Program-made: the position numbers and the translations under genes
The notes under the pieces: model-generated
What the model was told of the DNA's origin: nothing
Databases searched by the model: none
The model's input: the letters and a program-made list of their open reading frames with translations, nothing else
Assembly (NCBI GenBank): GCA_017626625.1
Contig: JAGAIK010000589.1
Coordinates: forward strand, 1 to 6,050
From: Roseburia sp.
GTDB taxonomy: Bacteria; Bacillota; Clostridia; Lachnospirales; Lachnospiraceae
DNA: 6,050 bases
Direction: 5' to 3'
Shown: one piece after another, positions 1 through 5,900 of the stretch
Layout of the letters: each line of letters begins with the position of its first letter
Numbering within the stretch: the first letter of the stretch is position 1

Positions 1-116
1 ATGTGGCAAAAGAGCTTTGTATCCATGAGGAAAACGCTTATATGCGGGATTATGTTTTTGATGAGGGGGTGCTGCGGGAAATTCATTTTGATAAAATCAA
101 AAAAAATAACAAATAA
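1..116 (+). CDS. 3' end of an unrecognised protein gene (partial, cut by the left edge)
   Basis: Frame 3 is open from the left edge and ends in TAA at 114-116, giving 37 visible residues that begin VAKELCIHEENAYMRDY and end in a Lys/Asn-rich tail. The mixed charged and aromatic composition looks like the C-terminus of a soluble globular protein. There is no membrane segment or recognisable motif, and I cannot name the family. The start lies outside the window, so GTG at position 3 should not be taken as the start. A competing frame-1 reading from ATG at position 1 gives a 39-residue peptide of poorer composition. The gene is separated from the next by 317 bp of non-coding DNA with its own promoter, so it probably belongs to a different transcription unit. 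Confidence 0.6.
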   Translation, partial: VAKELCIHEENAYMRDYVFDEGVLREIHFDKIKKNNK

Positions 117-214
117 TTAGGTAAACTTACCACAATAAATCAACGGGGCGGAGTACCTCAATGCCCGCCTTATAACAGTGAAGAAAGTTCACAAAATTTG
201 AAAAAAGAGAGAAT
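117..214. other. Non-coding stretch with small dyads, function unknown
   Basis: No plausible gene was seen here. Three small inverted repeats can be read: GGTAA-AC-TTACC at 120-131, GGCGG with CCGCC at 147-151 and 165-169 around a 13-nt loop, and GTGAA-GAAAG-TTCAC at 178-192. None is followed by a T-run, so none is a convincing terminator alone. Together with the larger hairpin just downstream they could be the structured 3' UTR of the preceding gene or part of an unrecognised RNA element. I could not match them to a riboswitch class I know. Confidence 0.3.
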
Positions 215-260
215 CTATGGGAGCCGCCGAATCCTTTCCGGATTTTGGCGCTCCCCATAG
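215..260. terminator. Strong interrupted 19-bp hairpin, possible terminator
   Basis: Bases 215-234 pair with 240-260 around the 5-nt loop TTTCC. The blocks are CTATGGG with CCCATAG (7 bp), AGC with GCT (3 bp), GCC with GGC (3 bp), one G-T wobble, and AATCC with GGATT (5 bp), separated by single-base bulges at 225, 245 and 253. Reading plus, the stem is followed by AGAAATTTC and no proper T-run. Reading minus, it is followed by ATTCTCTCTTTTTTC, which is nearer to a terminator tail. It could end the upstream gene about 100 bp after its stop codon, block antisense transcription out of the GH18 gene, or be a dispersed palindromic repeat. Confidence 0.45.
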
Positions 261-295
261 AGAAATTTCAAAAAAAATTAAGATTTCAAACACCT

Positions 296-323
296 TTGAA
301 TTTATATATTCTTATGCTACAAT
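296..323 (+). promoter_or_regulatory. Extended -10 sigma-A-type promoter for the GH18 gene
   Basis: The -35 is TTGAAT (296-301) and the -10 is TACAAT (318-323), separated by 16 bp, with an extended -10 TG at 315-316. Transcription would start near 330, leaving a leader of about 100 nt before the ATG at 434. The -10 also loosely resembles the sporulation sigma-E form (CATACANT), but no matching -35 is evident. A perfect TTGACA at 359-364 is a second possible -35, but its best-spaced -10 (TGCCAT, 382-387) is poor. Confidence 0.6.
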
Positions 324-376
324 ATGGTGGTACAAAATGTTACACGATATCCACTATTTTGACATCTTTATATAAA

Positions 377-396
377 TTGCCTGCCATAACAGGCAA
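377..396 (+). promoter_or_regulatory. Leader hairpin or operator-like dyad upstream of the GH18 gene
   Basis: TTGCCTG (377-383) and CAGGCAA (390-396) form a perfect 7-bp inverted repeat around the 6-nt loop CCATAA. It lies in the predicted 5' leader, 37 bp before the start codon. It has no following T-run, so it is not an intrinsic terminator. It could be a repressor operator or an RNA-stabilising 5' stem. The ribosome binding site at 419-425 lies outside it. Confidence 0.35.
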
Positions 397-433
397 CAAA
401 TAAGGATTCTCATAAGAAGAAAGGAATTTCATA

Positions 434-2224
434 ATGAAGAAAAAAATTGTCCCGTTTATAGCCGCAGGCGCTCTCATTATCGTAGTGCTCCTGTTCATGG
501 TTTTAAGCAACCTCATCGAAAAGTACACTCCCTCTAAGGAGCGGCAGGATTTATCCGAGTATTACCAGCTTTCCAATGATGAAGAGGTTGCCATCATTTT
601 AAACCGTGAAGTAATCGACTCTAAGGGACGTATGATAAATGGCGTGGTTTATTTGGATTACCAGTTGGTGCACGATTCCATCAACAGCCGTTTCTACTGG
701 GACGCGAATGAGAACAAGCTGCTCTACACCACGCCCACGGATTTAATCACCGTAAATGCCGAGAGTGACAGTTACACCGTCACCAAGGATACAAAATCCT
801 TAGGACACACCATTGTAAAGGCAGACGCTTCTACCGCTTATATTGCTGTGGATTTTATTGCAATGTACTCCGACTTGTCCTATGTGACGGTGGAAGAGCC
901 CAACCGTATCCTTATCACCAATGACTGGGGCGAATATGAAACCGCCCCCATCAAAAAAGATACGGAAATCCGCTACCAGGGCGGCATCAAAAGCCCCATT
1001 CTTGCAGACTTGGAAAAGGGTACGGAGGTGACGATATTAGAGCCGGACGAAACCTGGACAAAGGTTTATACCGCAGACGGCATTATCGGCTATGTAAAAT
1101 CCAAAACATTGGGCAGCACTGCGACACAGATTGCCGCCAGCAGCTATGTGCCGGAAGAATTTACCCATATCCGCAAGGATTTTAAAATCAATATGGCATG
1201 GCACCAGGTGACAAACGCAGACGCTAACTCCACCGTGGCTTCTGTCCTGCAAAATACCAAGGGGATTAATGTGATTTCCCCCACCTGGTTTTATCTGAAT
1301 GATAACAACGGAAATATTGCCAACCTTGCCAGCAGCAGCTATGTGGATTACTGCCATCAGAACGGCATTGAAGTGTGGGCATTAGTCAGCAACTTAGAAA
1401 ACAAAGATGTGGACAGCACCCAGGTTTTAACCTATACCTCCAGACGTGAGAACCTCATCAACAACCTGATTTCCGCTGCTATCCAGTACAATTTAGACGG
1501 TATCAATGTGGATTTTGAGTCCTTAAGCAGCGATGTGGGGGACGGATATATCCAGTTTATCCGGGAGCTTTCTTTAAAATGTGCCAACAACGGTCTTGTC
1601 CTGTCGGTGGACAACTACGTGCCAACGGAATTTACCGCTTTTTATAACCGGGCGGAACAGGCGCTGTTTGCCGATTATGTGGTGGTTATGGCATATGATG
1701 AACATTACTCCGGATCGGAAGAGGCAGGTCCGGTGGCTTCCATCGGTTTTGTAAAGGAGGGCGTTGCCAATACCTTAAAAGAAGTACCCGCCGAGCAGAT
1801 CATTCTGGGTATGCCTTTCTACACCCGTGTCTGGATGGAGACGCCTATAAGTTCCGACGACACCTCCACCGCTGATACAGACAATGCAGCAGAGGACAAC
1901 GCCGAAGCAAACAGTGAAGAGGAAAGCGGCAGCGCAGACAGCTATACCTTATATGAACTCAGCAGCTACGCCACCAACATGGCAGAAATACAGAACCTGA
2001 TTAACGCCAACGGCGCTACTCCGGTCTGGTCCGATGATGCGGGACAGTACTATGTACAGTACGAAAACAGTGGCGTGACCTATAAAATCTGGGTAGAGGA
2101 CGCCCTTTCACTAGAAGAGAAATTAAAGGTCATGCAGTCAAACAATTTAGCCGGAGGTTCCTTCTGGAAACTCGGTTTGGAAGCGTCTTCTGTCTGGGAC
2201 ACCATTATTAAATACATCAACTGA
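434..2224 (+). CDS. Membrane-anchored GH18 glycosidase with SH3b domain (YaaH/SleL-like cell-wall hydrolase)
   Basis: Probable extracellular N-acetylglucosaminidase-type enzyme acting on peptidoglycan or a related glycan. The 596-residue protein starts MKKKIVPF, with one hydrophobic segment at about residues 5-24 and no obvious cleavage site, so it is probably a signal anchor. Residues about 54-165 show two copies of a pattern typical of the copper amine oxidase N-terminal-like domain (MINGVVYLDYQLV...FYWD; YIAVDFIAMYSDLSY). Residues about 175-227 fit a bacterial SH3 domain. Residues about 248-590 are the GH18 barrel: the catalytic motif DGINVDFE spans 355-362, with E362 the expected proton donor and N358 replacing the third-position Asp of the classical chitinase motif, as in YaaH/SleL relatives. 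MAYDEH is at 419-424, LGMPFYTRVW near 459-468, and the final-strand Trp is W578. An acidic Ser/Asp/Glu-rich insert occupies about 472-503. The start is supported by GAAAGGA at 419-425, 8 nt before the ATG. A spore-cortex role is inferred from the adjacent cwlD; a vegetative wall enzyme is the alternative. Confidence 0.9.
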   Translation: MKKKIVPFIAAGALIIVVLLFMVLSNLIEKYTPSKERQDLSEYYQLSNDEEVAIILNREVIDSKGRMINGVVYLDYQLVHDSINSRFYWDANENKLLYTTPTDLITVNAESDSYTVTKDTKSLGHTIVKADASTAYIAVDFIAMYSDLSYVTVEEPNRILITNDWGEYETAPIKKDTEIRYQGGIKSPILADLEKGTEVTILEPDETWTKVYTADGIIGYVKSKTLGSTATQIAASSYVPEEFTHIRKDFKINMAWHQVTNADANSTVASVLQNTKGINVISPTWFYLNDNNGNIANLASSSYVDYCHQNGIEVWALVSNLENKDVDSTQVLTYTSRRENLINNLISAAIQYNLDGINVDFESLSSDVGDGYIQFIRELSLKCANNGLVLSVDNYVPTEFTAFYNRAEQALFADYVVVMAYDEHYSGSEEAGPVASIGFVKEGVANTLKEVPAEQIILGMPFYTRVWMETPISSDDTSTADTDNAAEDNAEANSEEESGSADSYTLYELSSYATNMAEIQNLINANGATPVWSDDAGQYYVQYENSGVTYKIWVEDALSLEEKLKVMQSNNLAGGSFWKLGLEASSVWDTIIKYIN

Positions 2225-2251
2225 TTTCACCGGGGGAATGCTTTCATAATT
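2222..2251 (+). promoter_or_regulatory. Candidate forespore sigma-G-like promoter for cwlD
   Basis: CATAATT at 2245-2251 matches 6 of 7 bases of the sigma-G -10 form CATAMTA. Seventeen bp upstream, TGATTT at 2222-2227 matches 4 of 6 bases of a TGAATA-like -35. In Bacillus subtilis cwlD is transcribed during sporulation, including by sigma-G, so such a promoter would be expected here. Initiation would fall near 2257-2258, inside the 5' arm of the terminator hairpin. The -35 overlaps the stop codon of the preceding gene. The match is short and could be chance. Confidence 0.35.
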
Positions 2252-2301
2252 TCCGGGATTTGCGAATAATTTATTATAAGCAAATCTCCGGGAATTTTTT
2301 T
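2248..2301 (+). terminator. Intrinsic terminator whose T-run abuts the cwlD start codon
   Basis: Bases 2248-2256 pair with 2288-2296 (9 bp including one T-G wobble) and 2257-2263 pair with 2280-2286 (7 bp), with a single bulged T at 2287. The 16-nt loop holds a further small ATAAT/ATTAT dyad (2266-2277). Seven T residues (2295-2301) follow directly and the next base is the A of the ATG at 2302. It should end or attenuate transcription from the GH18 gene. The only Shine-Dalgarno-like bases before cwlD (CCGGGAA, 2288-2294) lie in its 3' arm. Confidence 0.7.
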
Positions 2302-2988
2302 ATGAAAAAAAAGATAGAACTCATCATGGCAGTCTGCTTTATCGCCGCCGCATTCCTTTTAGCCAACCGCGGCGCCGTCCTGGTGCAGAGCGATGAAGCA
2401 AAAGAACCTAAGACCTGCATTGTCATCGACGCAGGACACGGGGGCAGCGACCCCGGCAAGGTTGGCATCAACAATGCCTTAGAAAAGGACATCAATCTCG
2501 CCCTTGCCTTAAAATTAAAAGAGGTTTTAGAAAAAGAAGATTTAGAGATTGTTTTGACAAGAGAAAGCGACACCGGGCTTTACTCCGAAAGCAGTACCAA
2601 CAAAAAGGCAGAGGATATGCAGAAACGCTGTCAGATTATTACCGATGCCAATCCCCTCTTTACCGTCAGCCTGCACCAGAACAGTTATCCTTCCCCGGAA
2701 ATAAAGGGCGCCCAGGTTTTTTATTACGGACAGTCAACAGGCGGCAAGGAATTAGCGGATATTCTGCAGAACAGCCTTATAGCGAACGTTGACCCGGAAA
2801 ACAAGCGGGCAGCAAAGGCGAATGAGAGCTATTATCTGCTCAAAAAAACACCCACACCTACCGTCATTGTAGAATGTGGGTTTTTAAGTAATCCCGAAGA
2901 AGCCGAACTTCTGCTGTCCTCCGATTATCAGGATAAGCTGGTGAACGCCATCTATTTGGGGATTATGGAATATTTGGAAAAACAATAA
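2302..2988 (+). CDS. cwlD: CwlD, sporulation N-acetylmuramoyl-L-alanine amidase (Amidase_3)
   Basis: Zinc amidase that cleaves the bond between muramic acid and the stem peptide in spore-cortex peptidoglycan. This is the first step of muramic-delta-lactam formation, completed by a PdaA-type deacetylase, and it marks cortex for germination enzymes. From ATG 2302 the product is 228 residues, close to the roughly 237 of B. subtilis CwlD. Residues about 5-21 are a hydrophobic export signal. The catalytic domain runs from about residue 38 to the end: VIDAGHGGSDPG with zinc ligand H46, E61 in the ALEKD segment, SLHQN with H125, and VECGFLSNPEEAELL with catalytic E191. TRESDTGLY followed by KKAEDMQKR, and AQVFYYG, are characteristic of CwlD rather than other Amidase_3 enzymes. 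The frame is open upstream to TTG at 2260, but those 14 codons lie in the terminator and precede a normal signal sequence, so ATG 2302 is preferred. Its ribosome binding site is weak and potentially sequestered. The stop codon faces that of the convergent gene 4 bp away. Confidence 0.92.
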   Translation: MKKKIELIMAVCFIAAAFLLANRGAVLVQSDEAKEPKTCIVIDAGHGGSDPGKVGINNALEKDINLALALKLKEVLEKEDLEIVLTRESDTGLYSESSTNKKAEDMQKRCQIITDANPLFTVSLHQNSYPSPEIKGAQVFYYGQSTGGKELADILQNSLIANVDPENKRAAKANESYYLLKKTPTPTVIVECGFLSNPEEAELLLSSDYQDKLVNAIYLGIMEYLEKQ

Positions 2989-2992
2989 GTTC

Positions 2993-5900
2993 CTACAGGG
3001 TTTCCTTTATATTTTTAATGAAACGCTCTGCAATGTGATACAGTCTGGAAGTCTGCACTTTGTAGCTCTCACTCTCCTTATCCTCCGTGGTTTCAGAGTC
3101 AGCTTCCACACCATACATTCCCATGGAAAAGTGGTTCAAATCCAAATCATCAATATAAGCACAGTGGATATCGGAAACCGCCTCTCCCTCTTCGGAAAGT
3201 TCCTCCGCTAATGCGCCAAGCTCTTCTTCCAATACCTCCTTCGTCTCACTGTTGTCCGTAGCTATCAGTCCGCTGATGCCATTTTCCTTCGCCTGGAAGG
3301 TAGCCGCAATCTTGCCCCGCAGCTCACTCTCCATCATAATATCTACGATACCTTTTTTATCCACGCCCCGGACAATTTTCACGGAGACATTCATCATCTC
3401 GTCATTGACTAAAACCGGAACGCAGTACTGTTCCTCCTTCGCTAAAAGACTGCTGACGGAAAGCTGGGCGGAGAGCAGACGCATTTCCCGCACATCAAGG
3501 CTGGTAACATTTTCACTGTTAATCATGGTTTTCATGACATTTTCTGCCAGTTCCCCTAATTTTTCCTGGGCGATTGCCATATCCGCAGGCTCGGAAACCG
3601 CCTCCCCGAACTCTTCTAACAGTTCTTCCTTAATTTCCTCTAAATCCTCAATGCCCGGTTTTTCCTCCGGAGATTTCACTCCGCTGCCGAAAATCTTGCG
3701 GAACATCTGGTTGCGGTCTTTTATCATACTTTCCATTGCCAGCACATTCGCCATAGTATTGGGAATGTCGTACTTCTGCAATACCTGATAAATATCCTCC
3801 GTCACATTGGCTGCCTGCTCTAACTGGGCTAACTGCTCCCTGGCATATGCCATATCCGTTCCGCTCTCCTCCGTCTCAGTCTGGGCTAAAGCTGCCTTTA
3901 GCTGCTCCGGTGTCATGCTTTCCCATTCCGGTGTCTGCTGCATCATCACCCGCAGTTTTTCCGGGGTCATATCGTCTAACACATCTTTCAGGCAGTTATT
4001 CTGATAAGAGACTTCTGTCTGATATGCCGCCTCCGCCTGGTCTGTGATGGAATTTGCCGTGGTTTTTTCTACTCCTGCAAAATCATTGTCCACCGTATAT
4101 TCCATTTTGCCGCTGCGCTTCTCCGAACGTACAGCAATCAAAAGGTTTTTCATGGTAAGCTCCGCTCCCTGGTTTACCAGGGCTCCAATGGCGGCTCCAT
4201 CCGTCTTTTCCACCTGTTTTATCAGGCGGTAAATTCCAATATAAGAGCTTCGTTCGTCCTCACTGATGGCATGATTCTGCTCTAACTTCCAGAGATATTC
4301 GCTGTATTTGCGGGTTTCCTCCCCGCTGATGCTGTCTCCCCTGATTTCCTCCGCTATGCGGTTTACCTCGGCGAAATCCATCTGCAGCGGATTAATGCCC
4401 TTTCTTATCATTTCCAGGACAACGGAAGGCGTCATATTTTTAAAGGTTCTCTGTACTTCCTCGTCGGCAGCCTTCATTTCCGTTATGGCCGCTTCCGTTA
4501 TCTCTAAACCGTTATAGCCCAGCATACGCACTGCCCGGCGGTTTTCTTCGGAATTTTCCAGTCCCATGTCCGCTAAAATATCACCCACATTGCGGAACGC
4601 TTTCTGAATGGAATCCCCTAAATCCGCACGGGGTGCCGTCATCAAAGTCTCATATCGCTCACCTGCTTTTTCAAAGGTATCTCTGAGGGCGGTTCCTGCT
4701 TTATGAACGCCGTTAATGGTGGAGACATCCGCCTGTTTCATACCAAGGACGTATGCCGGAACATATTTGATTTCCTCCACCTGTCCGGTGATTTCTTTAT
4801 ACAGCGCAATGTTTTCCTCGGAAGCCTCTATATTTTCCGCCGCAAACAAATGCTGGTAATAGGAGTTTTCCATTTCCTTCAGTTGCGTCACCAAAGTCTC
4901 TAACGGCTCCGTATCAATGGAAATCCCCTGCCTTAACAGCGAATAGTTTGCCTGCGCCGTCATCACAAGGCGCAGCTCTTCTAACTGGCGTTTTGCTATA
5001 ATTAAGTTTAAGCCGCTCTGGGTGTATTCCTGGGTATTTTCTGCACCTGCGACTGCCGCATTTTCTCCTGTCGGCTGAGTAGCTACTGCTCCTGCCTGTC
5101 CTGTCGGCTGAGTGGCTGCTGTTCCTGCCATACGGTTTGCCGCCTGCTGTAAGCCCTCCAGGGTGAGCTCCATGCCATGCTCCAACACATAGGCAACATC
5201 TTCGTCCGTGGCGGACTGAACGATATCCATGGCGCGCTGTGCCCGTTCCGCCAGCGTATAACCGTCTAACACCATAGCGTCTTTCGGCCGTCCGCCCTCT
5301 TCCACCGCGATGGCAGCCCGCTCCACGATTTCTTCTTCCGAAACCGGAAATTCCATTCCTTTCAGTGCCATGGCATAGGAAATATTTTCCGGAGTCAGCG
5401 GTATGTCATTTTCCAGCATCCACTGACTCGTCTCCATGGTTTCCTCATTGACTTCTAAGCCTGCGGTCTGAATCACCGCCTGTATCTGTGCAGAAAAAGA
5501 AGAAATATCCACCGACGGCGCAGGATAGTAACTGCCGCTGCCGCTGTATTCCGCCATATAAATATTTTCAATGGTAGGCTCTAATTGGTTATCCAGAAGA
5601 TATTTCACCGCCCCGTCGGAGGGCGCAGACAATGAACCTGCCATACCAAGTATTTCCACGGTTTCCCGAAGATTATCCTCCGTCAATGGCAAATCCGCTT
5701 TTTGAAATGCCTCGCTCAGTTGTCTTGCCAGCTCCGGGCTTCCGGCAATCGCCTCTATCTGCTCCGCCGTCAGCTCGTCCCCAAAGCAGGATACATCCTT
5801 CCCCGCCTTTGCCAGCTCCGCCTTGATTTTATCCGTGACGGTGACAATGGTATTCGACGTAGTCTGGTCTAAGGAAAAACCTTCCTGCTGCATCCGGGCG

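Noticed and set aside
1..120. Frame-1 ORF starting ATG at position 1 (39 residues, ending TAG)
   Set aside because: Its composition is poor and it begins at the exact window edge by chance. Frame 3 gives a more protein-like C-terminus over the same bases.
117..295. Known riboswitch or small RNA
   Set aside because: The dyads do not match the conserved cores of riboswitch classes I can recall (fluoride, c-di-GMP, preQ1, T-box), and no SRP or 6S pattern was recognised.
1037..1357. 106-codon minus-strand ORF inside the GH18 gene
   Set aside because: It is antisense to the SH3b/GH18 coding frame, with no ribosome binding site or recognisable product.
2238..2249. Possible tiny leader peptide ATG CTT TCA TAA after GGGGGA
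   Set aside because: The purine run is directly adjacent to the ATG with no spacing, and three codons are too few to support.
2260..2301. TTG start extending CwlD by 14 residues
   Set aside because: The extension lies wholly in the terminator stem, loop and T-run, has no ribosome binding site at a suitable distance, and would put extra residues before a normal MKKK signal sequence.
3252..3788. 178-codon plus-strand ORF opposite the large gene
   Set aside because: It is antisense to a clearly coding frame with conserved features. Its Ser/Phe-rich product is typical of a shadow of Glu-rich coding sequence. The other plus-strand ORFs across 3800-5830 were rejected for the same reason.
4167..4182. 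Perfect CCCTGG-TTTA-CCAGGG hairpin
   Set aside because: It lies inside the coding frame of the large protein (ALVNQGAEL), has no T-run, and is explained by codon use. A terminator or operator is unlikely.
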